Below are positions 53,666 through 64,000 of a stretch of DNA of 64,000 nucleotides, one piece after another. Numbering within the stretch: the first letter of the stretch is position 1; the number at the start of each line of letters is the position of its first letter. The translations under genes were made by a program, and so were the position numbers. The DNA is from Tragulus kanchil (taxonomy: Eukaryota > Chordata > Mammalia > Artiodactyla > Tragulidae): positions 201,000,939-201,064,938 of the forward strand of contig JAIOJX010000032.1 of assembly GCA_022376925.1 (NCBI GenBank), in the 5' to 3' direction. Under the pieces are notes generated by a model. It saw nothing but the letters and a program-made list of their open reading frames with translations. It did no database searches and was not told where the DNA came from.

Positions 53666-55796
53666 AGAAACGAAAACAAAATAAATTCAGCTTTCCACAC
53701 TCTAAGGCAGTCAGCTCAACTCACCATGTCTCCTTTCCCAACCTTTCTACCTTTGGCCGTACCCAAGAGGGAAAAGAAGAAAAAACAACAAGAAAGTGAG
53801 CTGGTGCCATTTCTCATCCAGTTCTGAAAATGAGCCAAGCCACTGAGAAAAACTGGGATAAAAGAAATAATAAGATGAGAACTGAAGCCAAAGACCATGC
53901 TACAAGTTGCTGATGTCTAACCCTGAAACAGTAACATTGAGAAAAGCTTCATCCAGCTCCAAGACACCAACAGTGAAGAAATAATACTCCCCAGGCCCTG
54001 GGAAGCCTCACTTCATGCAGGAGGAGGCCGAAACACAAAGGAGGGGCCTCCTTCACAAGCCCAGCCTCCCACAGCACACCAGCACACCGGCTGGCGCCCC
54101 ACACCTGCCTAGGAACTCTCAACCCCAAGCTCCCAGGGCAAAGCTCCACTCTGGAAGTTGGAAATTGGTTCAGCACTGCTCAGAGCACCCTCCCTCTTGG
54201 AACAGAGACATGGAAGGGAACATTATCATGTGTACATAGAAAGGCCCAGGCCCATGTGCAAAGCTGTGCCTGCTCATATCTTCTTCACATATATCATCAG
54301 AGAGACAAACGCTCAACCCAGGTAGGCAGGCAGAGTGGGAGATCACGGCCCAGACCAGGGCTGGATCCTGGTGTCTCTACTTTCTGACTGTGACTCCATC
54401 TGCAAGAGTTTTGAGGTCTCTGCAGCACCATGTCCTCTTCTGGAACATAGAGAAGAGTAATCCTGTCTATCCACTGGATTATTGTGACGATTAAATTGAA
54501 TAATACACATGACACATGGAAACTGGTTCCATTTCCTTCACTTGCCTTTAAACCAGGGGCTTGTATCAGCTGACAGGGACATGCTCTCCAACCTCAGCAA
54601 CCAAGACTTCTTCTGTGGGTGTTAGAAGGGGAACTGGGCTTTATCTAAAGGATCTGTTTAACTCACTTCATCGATACATATAGAACAAGAAGGATCGATC
54701 ACTGTCATTTATTTTTCCCAACTTGAAAAAACAAATCATGAAGAAACGAAAACAAAATAAATTCAGCTTTCCACACTCTAAGGCAGTCAGCTCAACTCAC
54801 CATGTCTCCTTTCCCAACCTTTCTACCTTTGGCCGTACCCAAGAGGGAAAAGAAGAAAAAACAACAAGAAAGTGAGCTGGTGCCATTTCTCATCCAGTTC
54901 TGAAAATGAGCCAAGCCACTGAGAAAAACTGGGATAAAAGAAATAATAAGATGAGAACTGAAGCCAAAGACCATGCTACAAGTTGCTGATGTCTAACCCT
55001 GAAACAGTAACATTGAGAAAAGCTTCATCCAGCTCCAAGACACCAACAGTGAAGAAATAATACTCCCCAGGCCCTGGGAAGCCTCACTTCATGCAGGAGG
55101 AGGCCGAAACACAAAGGGGGGGCCTCCTTCACAAGCCCAGCCTCCCACAGCACACCAGCACACCGGCTGGCGCCCCACACCTGCCTAGGAACTCTCAACC
55201 CCAAGCTCCCAGGGCAAAGCTCCACTCTGGAAGTTGGAAATTGGTTCAGCACTGCTCAGAGCACCCTCCCTCTTGGAACAGAGACATGGAAGGGAACATT
55301 ATCATGTGTACATAGAAAGGCCCAGGCCCATGTGCAAAGCTGTGCCTGCTCATATCTTCTTCACATATATCATCAGAGAGACAAACGCTCAACCCAGGTA
55401 GGCAGGCAGAGTGGGAGATCACGGCCCAGACCAGGGCTGGATCCTGGTGTCTCTACTTTCTGACTGTGACTCCATCTGCAAGAGTTTTGAGGTCTCTGCA
55501 GCACCATGTCCTCTTCTGGAACATAGAGAAGAGTAATCCTGTCTATCCACTGGATTATTGTGACGATTAAATTGAATAATACACATGACACATGGAAACT
55601 GGTTCCATTTCCTTCACTTGCCTTTAAACCAGGGGCTTGTATCAGCTGACAGGGACATGCTCTCCAACCTCAGCAACCAAGACTTCTTCTGTGGGTGTTA
55701 GAAGGGGAACTGGGCTTTATCTAAAGGATCTGTTTAACTCACTTCATCGATACATATAGAACAAGAAGGTCGATCACTGTCATTTATTTTTCCCAA
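53656..55796. repeat. Tandem direct duplication 18 (53656-54721 / 54732-55796)
   Basis: The offset is 1076-1075 nt. Differences: GGAGGGGCC/GGGGGGGCC near 54041/55117 and GAAGGATCGATC/GAAGGTCGATC near the end of the first unit. The filler CTTGAAAAAA (54722-54731). The first about 160 nt also occur at 52562-52720. Confidence 0.95.
53819..54721. other. Unassigned unique DNA (repeated at 54895-55796)
   Basis: No repeat family is recognised. GC-moderate centre with CCAGCACACCGGCTGGCGCC. Frames of 72-75 residues on both strands overlap, so none is supported. Confidence 0.4.
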
Positions 55797-55830
55797 GAAT
55801 CCTAGAGTGAAGAATCAGGAGGGACTCTAA

Positions 55831-56886
55831 GGTTACCTAGTTGACAACCGCGCTCCTTGTCCCCCTACTTCCAGACAGAGGATGTCTCAGAGGAGTCCTC
55901 CACCCCCACCAGAACTTTCTGGCTACAGGGACCACAAGCACTTGACAAATATCACTTCCTTTTGCTCTTGACATCACCAGAAACAGAAAACCATAATGCT
56001 GCAACATCTTTAAATGACAGGGAACCCGCAAAGCCCTTTCACAGAGGCTGATTTAAATTTCCTTCATTTGACTTTTTATTTTAAAAGTTCTGTCAAATCC
56101 TTTCTGGCTGTAGACAAGAACAGGTGTTCCCTGCATATTCAGGCAGGGAAATGGAGTCATGCTCATCTCGGATCACACAGCCTTTTGTTCCCTCTTCTGC
56201 TTCACCCAGGCTGGTCCTCGGCTCCCAGGCCCTTTGAGCTGTGACAAGGCTCACACATGGCAGCATCACACCTCCCGAGATCATGGTGGAGAAAAAAGCC
56301 CAGGAGGGACCAAAGGGGGATGCTCTGGGCATTGCTACCATCCTGCTGCTCCCATTCAGAGCTGTATCTGAATTAGTCGCCCATCCTTCCTCTGGGTGGA
56401 AGTGCTAGCATGGACCTTAGATTAAATGGTTTTGGTCACTGTAATCCACTTCTGCCCTGGTGACCTCGCTCAGAGAGAGGTTTCAATGGTGCACGTTCCA
56501 TTGCATTTCCTTCTGGAGGCCCCAGAGTCACACTTCAGATGTGTGTTCTCTGAGAAGATGGAAGGCAGCCTGTCCGAGTGTCTGACCATGTCATGGCCAT
56601 TCTGGCTCTGCCTACAGCCCATGAGCTCCCCTCCCGAGGCAGTGGTATTCTCCCCTCTCCTCCACCTTCTCCCTCCAGCCCAGTTTGTCAGCAGCCCCTT
56701 TGTGGAGCAAACATACATACATGTTGTTTGGCTGCAAAGGTGAACTGCGGCAGATCTGTATGCGTTCATTCCCTCTGACGCCAAAGTCCCATGAAAGCAA
56801 TGGGAGGACAAGCCGTCCTCCAGACAGGGCGCCCCTGCTCCCACCCCCGCTTCTCACTCCTTCACCATCACCCCTCGCCTGAACAG
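55831..56886. other. Unassigned unique DNA (repeated at 56916-57972)
   Basis: About 1.06 kb, unusually free of recognisable repeats apart from a weak L3/MIR-like phrase at its left edge (GGACTCTAAGGTTACCTAGT). It holds many overlapping frames (up to 124 residues minus strand, 105 plus strand) without domain similarity. Could contain an exon of an unrecognised gene, but none can be supported. Confidence 0.4.
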
Positions 56887-57972
56887 CCAAAGTGTTTTTC
56901 CCATGACTAAAACGGGGTTACCTAGTTGACAACCGCGCTCCTTGTCCCCCTACTTCCAGACAGAGGATGTCTCAGAGGAGTCCTCCACCCCCACCAGAAC
57001 TTTCTGGCTACAGGGACCACAAGCACTTGACAAATATCACTTCCTTTTGCTCTTGACATCACCAGAAACAGAAAACCATAATGCTGCAACATCTTTAAAT
57101 GACAGGGAACCCGCAAAGCCCTTTCACAGAGGCTGATTTAAATTTCCTTCATTTGACTTTTTATTTTAAAAGTTCTGTCAAATCCTTTCTGGCTGTAGAC
57201 AAGAACAGGTGTTCCCTGCATATTCAGGCAGGGAAATGGAGTCATGCTCATCTCGGATCACACAGCCTTTTGTTCCCTCTTCTGCTTCACCCAGGCTGGT
57301 CCTCGGCTCCCAGGCCCTTTGAGCTGTGACAAGGCTCACACATGGCAGCATCACACCTCCCGAGATCATGGTGGAGAAAAAAGCCCAGGAGGGACCAAAG
57401 GGGGATGCTCTGGGCATTGCTACCATCCTGCTGCTCCCATTCAGAGCTGTATCTGAATTAGTCACCCATCCTTCCTCTGGGTGGAAGTGCTAGCATGGAC
57501 CTTAGATTAAATGGTTTTGGTCACTGTAATCCACTTCTGCCCTGGTGACCTCGCTCAGAGAGAGGTTTCAATGGTGCACGTTCCATTGCATTTCCTTCTG
57601 GAGGCCCCAGAGTCACACTTCAGATGTGTGTTCTCTGAGAAGATGGAAGGCAGCCTGTCCGAGTGTCTGACCATGTCATGGCCATTCTGGCTCTGCCTAC
57701 AGCCCATGAGCTCCCCTCCCGAGGCAGTGGTATTCTCCCCTCTCCTCCACCTTCTCCCTCCAGCCCAGTTTGTCAGCAGCCCCTTTGTGGAGCAAACATA
57801 CATACATGTTGTTTGGCTGCAAAGGTGAACTGCGGCAGATCTGTATGCGTTCATTCCCTCTGACGCCAAAGTCCCATGAAAGCAATGGGAGGACAAGCCG
57901 TCCTCCAGGCAGGGCGCCCCTGCTCCCACCCCCGCTTCTCACTCCTTCACCATCACCCCCTCGCCTGAACAG
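55831..57972. repeat. Tandem direct duplication 19 (55831-56886 / 56916-57972)
   Basis: The offset is 1085-1086 nt. Differences: AGTCGCCC/AGTCACCC near 56379/57464, CCAGACAGG/CCAGGCAGG near 56822/57907, and a C-run length near 56873/57958. The filler 56887-56915 ends in TGACTAAAACGG, a noisy match to GGGACTCTAAGG before the first unit. Confidence 0.95.
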
Positions 57973-58867
57973 TGTCTTCAGCCAAGGAAGGACAGACGCT
58001 CGCGGGCTGAGTGTTCCCACCACCTTCCTCACACAGAAAAGCTTGCATGCCAAAGCTCGGCACACGTATCTGTTCAAGTCACCCAGCAGAAGCCATCCAG
58101 GGGTCAGATGGAAGGAGACCTGGGGCTGGGAGGGGTTGACCTTTTGGCATAGAGGGACCTCTGTGCTCAAGAGACTTGATGGTGTAGAAAATTTAGCCTG
58201 GTACAGAGTCAGGGAGGCTATTTGGCTACATTCTCAGGAAGTCATTTCTATTAATGAGGCACCTGTCCTAAAATGCAGCTCTCAAATCAGGGTCCAGGGC
58301 CTTTGGCACCCTGGTAGATTCTTCCAGATGGTCAGCAGGCTATCGCTTCCAATATTAATGCTTAAAATGCGACAGCATCAATACTTCTGTTTCCAGCATG
58401 ACATAAGCATGGCCTTTTCTTGGGACATCTGTAAGAACCATGGACTGTCACTGCAAGGGACCTATGAGAGTTCCAAAGCTATCCTCACGTCACAGATGAA
58501 AAGCCTGAGACCAGGAGCCAGCAAGGGCCATGGCATTAGTGCCAGGTGGGGCGAGAACCCACTGCAGCCTCTCCTTCGGCTACTCAGAACCACCTGAAGG
58601 AAGTATGCATTGTCAACCACAGACCTTCGCCCCCTCAAGTCCAATCAAGGATTTTGTGGGACAAAGGTGAGCTGAGTAGCCACACTATGGGAAACTTGGC
58701 CTAAGTCACTCGAGAACCACTGTTGTTAACCAGATGAAATCCAAAGAGGATTTATTACATATACTTTTCCTTAGATGACATAAAATCAGCAAGTTCAAGG
58801 TTTTCTCAGTCTGAGAGGCCTAGGCTGTGCCCAGGACACGGCAGTTTACTCACCCTAGTTTGCTCTA
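57973..58867. other. Unassigned unique DNA, no gene supported
   Basis: A 275-codon plus-strand frame (57770-58597) ends here. It begins inside the duplicated unit, has no homology I recognise and overlaps a 157-codon minus-strand frame. No splice-framed alternative is convincing. Confidence 0.4.
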
Positions 58868-59045
58868 CGGCTGTGGTTCTCAGCCATTACTCTGCTCCAG
58901 AATCACCAGGAAGGTGATTAAAATGCAGCTTACTGGGCCCCACCTCTAGAGCTTCAGACTCAGGGAGTCTGGGGCAAGACCCGAGAATGGGTATTGCACA
59001 TAAGTTCCCAAGTGACACTGGGACTCACTTTGAGAACCATGTACT
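58868..59045. mobile_element. MER5A-type hAT-Charlie MITE
   Basis: Imperfect terminal inverted repeats CTGTGGTTCTCAGCC (58870) and TTTGAGAACCATG (59029), with the internal phrases CAGAATCACCAGGAAGGTGA, GGGCCCCACCTCTAGAGCTT, CAGACTCAGGGAGTCTGGGG. Non-autonomous, about 180 nt, typical MER5 length. Confidence 0.78.
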
Positions 59046-59794
59046 TGAGTGTCACCAAGACGGACATTTCTATCTGCACCGTCCCCACTCCAACCCCCAA
59101 GATACACATCCACAGCTAATACACACTTGCTCAGTCTCCTCCCCTGGCTTCAACCTTATCTGATGATTCTGCCCAATTTTGGTGACTCGCTTGTGCTACA
59201 ACATAATGTATTGCCCCATTAACAGATGGCTGAAGATCCAGGCTGGCCTCCTTCCCAAGATCGCCTGTGTTGTGCTGTACAAGTTCCCTCAATCCAGACA
59301 AAGCAGATGAATCAGTGAGGGGTTTTTAGACACCATCCTGACGGCAAACCATTCCTGAAATGCCCTCAGTATCCCAGCTTTGCTAGGAATCGTTAAAACC
59401 TGGGAGTTATCACTAGTCCAGAGATGGAGACCTTCAAGTCAGCACACAGCCTCCTTGGTCTCCTCCAACCATCTTCAACTTACAGGGCTTTGCTTCATTT
59501 CCAAAAGCAGATGGCACCCTCCTGCTACAGGTATAAAAGTCTATGACATCATGCCAGGGGGAAAGACAGTCCTCCATATTGTATTGAGTCCCTCCCTGGC
59601 TCAGAGCAGGCTAGCTTTCCTCCTTTTGGAAAGAACAAGGCAGCTACTTTCATCAACAGGTGTCTTCCAGACTTCAGGGCTTGGCAAACCTCCTGGGACA
59701 CTGGACTGCTCAGCATGACACAGTCAAAGCAAGAAAAATGGGAGCCCAACTGAGGTTCCAGAGTACATATTAACCAAGAAAGTAGCAGAGTAGG
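59046..59794. other. Unassigned unique DNA, no gene seen
   Basis: Possible faint L2-like phrase near 59392-59420 (AAACCTGGGAGTTATCACTA), too short to call. No gene. Confidence 0.35.
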
Positions 59795-60040
59795 CTTAAG
59801 AGAGTAGCCTTGTGGTCTGAAGTCAGGATCCACGGTCCCCGCACCTAGGACTAGTCATGCAGTCTTAAGAAAGTCAGTTCGGTTTTCTACACCCCCGTTT
59901 ACTCACCTGTAAACCAGGGACACAATGATACCTATCTTAGAGCTCTGTTCATAGGAATTTTTTTAAAGTCTGTGAAATTCCTGACAGAGACCTGGCACAA
60001 TAAATGCTAGCTGCTCTTAATATTGTTATGACTAAGGAAA
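59795..60040 (+). mobile_element. MIR SINE
   Basis: MIR order: AGAGTAGCCTTGTGGTCTGA, GTCAGGATCCACGG, CCTAGGACTAGTCATGCAGT, CACCTGTAAACCAGGGACAC, ATGATACCTATCTTAGAGCT, CCTGGCACAATAAATGCTAG. Near full length. Confidence 0.78.
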
Positions 60041-60609
60041 ACCAGAAGACATGACACTGGTTTTCAACTGCTGCATTACAAAGGCCATTTGGGGTGTGAC
60101 CTCAGATTCAACTAGGCCCCTGTAGACAAGGTAGACATCTCTATGGGCCACTCAGACACCCAGTCACATCCAGCAGCACAGGCAAGGATCTGGCCTCCAG
60201 TGGATATACTCGTTCCTCTCACAGGAGACCTCTTTGGCAGTTTTCTAGACAATTCAACTTAGTCTCTCCATTTTAAGCCACAGTGCAGGCTCTGACAAAA
60301 TACTTCTCCCACTGCTGGCATCTCTAGAACTTTCCTTGGAGCCAGGAACCCCCACCCACAGCCAGAGGTTTTTCCCTCATGTCACCATGTCACCAACACA
60401 CATCCATCACCTGACCCTGACAGGAATTGGCCAGCTATAAACCAAGTTAAACAATCTTCAAGGAATTTTGCCCAAATGATAGGAAGTGATCTTCTGCTTA
60501 AAGATTGACTGAAGGCTCCTTGAAACAAGACACAACTCTAAACCCTACTCCCAGCCAACCATTTGGCAAGTCTGTTCTGTTGCTCTCACCTCAGTGCTGG
60601 ACAACTCTG
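60041..60609. other. Unassigned unique DNA, no gene seen
   Basis: Single-copy stretch preceding duplication 20. No repeat or exon is recognised. Confidence 0.35.
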
Positions 60610-60641
60610 AGGACTTGGACTATTTAATAAACCTTAGATTT

Positions 60642-60847
60642 GGGCTTCCTTGGTGGCTCAGATGATAAAGAATCTGCCTACAATGCAGGAGATGTTGATT
60701 CAATCCCTGGGTCAGGACAATCCCCTGGAGAAGAAAATGACTATCCACTCCAGTATTCTTGCCTGGGAAATCTCAAGGACGGAGGAACCTGGCGGGCTAC
60801 AGTCCATAGCATCACAAAGAGTTGGACACAACTGAGTGACTAACACT
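60642..60847 (+). mobile_element. Bov-tA SINE (first copy)
   Basis: Head GGGCTTCCTTGGTGGCTCAG, GATTCAATCCCTGGGTCAGG, body CCAGTATTCTTGCCTGGGAA, GGCGGGCTACAGTCCATAGC, AGAGTTGGACACAACTGAGT. Essentially full length. Confidence 0.92.
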
Positions 60848-61690
60848 CTCACAGACTTGAAAGAAACAAAGTCCCCCTCCAAGTATAGTTAGGGGGAGGG
60901 TTTGTTGAGAAGATATGAGGAGCACGGCAGGCTGGGACCACAAACCCATCACAAAGAAGGAGCTATACACCCACTTTCCCTTCTTCCTTCCCTTCCCTTC
61001 CTTCCACTTTCGGCATCCCTCTCCATCTTCCCCCTTGCTGGCCACCATCTCTTGACATCAGTTAGGACTAAACCATGGTATTTTAGCTCAGGAACCCCCA
61101 ACACCAGCTCAGTTTCCCAATCCCAAACTCCCAAGGGAACAGAACCATCAGCCTGACTCCTCTTTTCTAAGTTCTACATTGCAAGACAGGATGTGGCTAG
61201 GTAGCCATGCAGGCTCACTTCTGGCACAAAAGGCCATTTCTATGGGGTTGGGATGGGCAGGGTTACAGGTACAGAGGAGGACTGATGTCCACTCAGCAGG
61301 GATAATGGCAAGGGCAGCTTCTCTCAGAATGAGGTGTGGTTAAACAGGGAGGAGAATAAAGGAAGAAAATCAAATTCATGTTCCAGCCAGAAACCCGCTC
61401 AAGCACAGCACTTTCCCACCCAGAGCTGTGCCAAGAACTTAGATTTGTGGGACCAGAAGAACAGCAGTCAAACGGTCAACATGGAGAATGAGGCTGGTCT
61501 GAGGGCTTTTCAAAGGTGGGCAGAGATTGAACCTGAGCTATACTTGTTCCTAAGCTGAAAACACTGTCCCCCACTCTGGGCTGGAGTAGCTGTACAGTGA
61601 GTCATCTTTCTCTAACCCTACAGTTGACATCTGGGGATGGACACAAAAAAGGTCAGACACAACCACATCCCCACCGTTTGGAGAAAAATC
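60848..61690. other. Unassigned unique DNA (repeated at 61928-62781)
   Basis: CT-rich patch (CCCTTCTTCCTTCCCTTCCC near 60977). No repeat family or exon is supported. Frames on both strands overlap. Confidence 0.4.
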
Positions 61691-61721
61691 AGGACTTGGA
61701 CTATTAATAAACCTTAGATTT

Positions 61722-61927
61722 GGGCTTCCTTGGTGGCTCAAATGATAAAGAATCTGCCTACAATGCAGGAGATGTTGATTCAATCCCTGGGTCAGGACAA
61801 TCCCCTGGAGAAGAAAATGACTATCCACTCCAGTATTCTTGCCTGGGAAATCTCAAGGACGGAGGAACCTGGCGGGCTACAGTCCATAGCATCACAAAGA
61901 GTTGGACACAACTGAGTGACTAACACT
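61722..61927 (+). mobile_element. Bov-tA SINE (second copy of 60642-60847)
   Basis: Differs by one base at the head (CTCAAATGATAAAG). Carried in the second unit of duplication 20. Confidence 0.92.
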
Positions 61928-62781
61928 CTCACAGACTTGAAAGAAACAAAGTCCCCCTCCAAGTATAGTTAGGGGGAGGGTTTGTTGAGAAGATATGAGG
62001 AGCACGGCAGGCTGGGACCACAAACCCATCACAAAGAAGGAGCTATACACCCACTTTCCCTTCTTCCTTCCCTTCCCTTCCTTCCACTTTCGGCATCCCT
62101 CTCCATCTTCCCCCTTGCTGGCCACCATCTCTTGACATCAGTTAGGACTAAACCATGGTATTTTAGCTCAGGAACCCCCAACACCAGCTCAGTTTCCCAA
62201 TCCCAAACTCCCAAGGGAACAGAACCATCAGCCTGACTCCTCTTTTCTAAGTTCTACATTGCAAGACAGGATGTGGCTAGGTAGCCATGCAGGCTCACTT
62301 CTGGCACAAAAGGCCATTTCTATGGGGTTGGGATGGGCAGGGTTACAGGTACAGAGGAGGACTGATGTCCACTCAGCAGGGATAATGGCAAGGGCAGCTT
62401 CTCTCAGAATGAGGTGTGGTTAAACAGGGAGGAGAATAAAGGAAGAAAATCAAATTCATGTTCCAGCCAGAAACCCGCTCAAGCACAGCACTTTCCCACC
62501 CAGAGCTGTGCCAAGAACTTAGATTTGTGGGACCAGAAGAACAGCAGTCAAACGGTCAACATGGAGAATGAGGCTGGTCTGAGGGCTTTTCAAAGGTGGG
62601 CAGAGATTGAACCTGAGCTATACTTGTTCCTAAGCTGAAAACACTGTCCCCCACTCTGGGCTGGAGTAGCTGTACAGTGAGTCATCTTTCTCTAACCCTA
62701 CAGTTGACATCTGGGGATGGACAACAGGATAGAAGGGAGATGGGGTCAGACACAACAACCACATCCCCCACCGTTTGGAGA

Positions 62782-63704
62782 TATTCTAGAAGTCATCCCT
62801 ACTCTTCCCTGACCCAGGCAGGAGAGGAAGAAGCAACGGAAATGACCGCCTAATGTCTCAAAGGGATACTGATCAGTCATGGATAGGGGCATGTCAGGGC
62901 CAACCCAGCTCTTCTTAGCAAGAGAGGGGGAGGTAGGACTGCTCTTCCTGGTAAATACCCAGCCAGGAAGGAAATACGGGAACACACACCCTCTCTTGCC
63001 AGTCTGTCGGCCAAGACCTGGAGACTTCAGAAGTGCCAACAACAGCAAGAGGAAGACCTGCATGAAAGGCCCAGCATGCCAGTAGCTGGGAGTTCCTAAG
63101 GCAAGGCACAACCAAGCACCTCCCCAACTGCTGGAGACGGCAGTCTTGGGCAATTGCAGGAACTGTGGCCCACCTGCAAAATTCTGCCTTGTGGCCTCAC
63201 GGAGTTAGGTGGGAGCCATAGCAAGTGAGGAGAAAGGGTGCAGTGGTGGGGTGGGGGGGGGGGGGCGGGCAACCTAGCTTGCAGCTGAGCTCCATGAAAA
63301 CAGAAGGTCTTCTCCAGCACCCCAGCTGACAGCAGTGGCAGCCTCCTGTATTGATTATGCATGGGGGCCACTGAGCCAACAGACCCAGCTGGGCAAGGGC
63401 CATGGCCTACTGGATAATTGATATCCTGTCATTGGCATTCACAGAGCCATGGGCAGAGTTCAAAAGAAAGAGCGAGAGAACAGACACTCGAGACAGAAGC
63501 AAACTGCACAGTTCTTCAGCTTCCTATGGGCAAAGCAGAAAGGAATCTAAGGAAATTGTGCAGAGTGATGCCAGAATGTGTGTGTGTAGGTTACGCCGCT
63601 TCCACTGCCCACAACATAGCCTCCCATCCCAAAGCTTCCAGCAGACTCCTTCAGGACCAGTGGAGGGTCACCACCTGACCATTACTCCCACATTGGGCTA
63701 GGTG
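62782..63704. other. Unassigned unique DNA with a G-rich run
   Basis: Includes GTGGTGGGGTGGGGG and a G13-14 run (about 63253-63265), a potential G-quadruplex or a sequencing weak point. Overlapping frames of up to 135 residues (minus) and 99 residues (plus) show no domains. Confidence 0.4.
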
Positions 63705-64000
63705 AGTGACCTCCTTGGTGTCCCTCTGATTGCCTGTGACTGCCTCCATCAGTACCTTCTAACTCACCCATCAATTCAAAGCATTTCTTCCCTAAGGAAG
63801 CCTTCTCCAATGCCCTTAACAGAAAAACCTCCCATTAGGTTTGAACAGCTCCCTGTATTCTTCATAGCTTTATCCCAGTTTGTACTCGGATTTTCAGTAC
63901 CTCTTTGCTCACTTTCCCTCCCCAAGCCCCCAGACATAAGCTCCTTGAAGAAGAGGGCTTGTAGGCCCTTTTAACCACTGTACCCCTGCACCTGCCACAG
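63705..64000 (+). mobile_element. L2 LINE 3' end, cut by window edge
   Basis: Sense L2 terminus: AGGAAGCCTTCTCCAATGCC, CTCCCTGTATTCTTCATAGC, CAGACATAAGCTCCTTGAAG, AAGAGGGCTTGTAGGCCCTT, CCCCTGCACCTGCCACAG. The terminal 'CAATAAATGTTTGTTGAATG' part would lie just past the window. Confidence 0.75.

Larger units (their letters stand above)
51627..53818. repeat. Tandem direct duplication 17 (51627-52720 / 52721-53818)
   Basis: The offset is 1094-1095 nt and the units abut. Differences: GGTTTTGG/GGTTCTGG near 52060/53154, GAGTTAAG/GAGTCAAG near 52248/53342, T-run near 52485/53579, and CCATATCTC/CCATTTCTC at the very end of the first unit. Its end overlaps duplication 18. Confidence 0.95.
60610..62781. 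repeat. Tandem direct duplication 20 (60610-61690 / 61691-62781)
   Basis: The offset is 1081-1080 nt. The start differs by one T (ACTATTTAATAA/ACTATTAATAA). One interior change (CTCAGATG/CTCAAATG at the SINE head). The last 55 nt of the first unit are degraded: GGACACAAAAAAGGTCAGAC replaces a longer stretch (62721-62750) in the second. Confidence 0.95.

Noticed and set aside
57770..58597. 275-codon open frame, the longest in the window
   Set aside because: It starts in the second unit of duplication 19, has no recognisable domain, overlaps a 157-codon frame on the other strand, and the same DNA in the first unit does not maintain the frame beyond its end. Chance length in GC-moderate DNA is plausible.
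1997..62781. A clustered tandem gene family or satellite array
   Set aside because: Each unit has different sequence and only two copies (three where neighbours overlap). There is no shared monomer and no gene inside the units.

Overview
The window looks like ruminant nuclear DNA (Bovidae or a close relative), and it contains no gene that I can support. The diagnosis rests on at least ten tRNA-derived ruminant SINEs of Bov-tA type. Their hallmark is the start GCTTCCCTGGTGGCTCAG, the B-box GGTTCGATCCCTGG and the block CCAGTATTCTTGCCTGGA. They sit with CHR-like cetartiodactyl SINEs on a background of old mammalian repeats (MIR, L2, L3/CR1-like, L1M, MaLR LTRs, hAT/MER elements). Every open frame is short, overlaps frames on both strands, and is built from repeats or from duplicated unique DNA. 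I see no conserved protein, no convincing exon chain, no tRNA or rRNA gene and no CpG island.

The dominant structure is a series of 20 head-to-tail direct duplications, each about 1.05-1.23 kb and nearly identical. Units (first copy / second copy): 1997-3151/3172-4332; 3859-5008/5010-6242; 7539-8717/8718-9899; 11065-12261/12264-13463; 14482-15626/15627-16771; 18683-19734/19762-20813; 20705-21789/21790-22875; 23453-24595/24638-25777; 27692-28836/28876-30021; 33126-34196/34208-35274; 34960-36064/36113-37217; 37639-38713/38736-39799; 40031-41079/41106-42154; 41771-42916/42917-44064; 44565-45613/45641-46696; 48814-49906/49907-51004; 51627-52720/52721-53818; 53656-54721/54732-55796; 55831-56886/56916-57972; 60610-61690/61691-62781. 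The sequences involved are unrelated, but the length is nearly constant and the copies differ by about 0-0.5 %. Errors concentrate at the end of the first copy and the start of the second, and short noisy fillers lie between them. The best explanation is a draft assembly in which overlapping contig ends were placed side by side instead of merged. Removing one copy of each would leave about 42 kb of unique locus, in pieces with junctions 1.8-5.3 kb apart.

Layout: 1-2.0 kb old L2 and unassigned DNA; 2.0-6.6 kb unique DNA, a MIR and an L1M tail in duplicated units; 7.5-10.5 kb a SINE-rich block with a three-level nest (MIR, then Bov-tA, then CHR-like SINE); 11-13.5 kb a possibly conserved non-coding block; 14-17.4 kb an L2 split by a CHR-like SINE, an L3-like remnant and a MIR split by a Bov-tA; 18-23 kb MIR, L2 and a MaLR LTR; 23-26 kb an MLT1-like LTR; 26-30 kb pyrimidine-rich L2-like DNA, MIR and SINEs; 30-33 kb MER20-like, MLT1 and MIR; 33-37 kb L2 and unassigned DNA; 37-40 kb unique DNA with an AT-rich candidate regulatory block; 40-46.7 kb an inverted MIR pair, an L1M tail, L2, SINEs and MIR; 47-51 kb L2 and L3/CR1; 51-54 kb two divergent L1 fragments; 54-58 kb unassigned unique DNA; 58-64 kb MER5A, MIR, a duplicated Bov-tA and an L2 cut by the window end.

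No genes act together here. The window reads as intergenic or intronic sequence, and its biology is the layered history of mobile elements. Repeat family names come from memory of consensus sequences, not from a database search.
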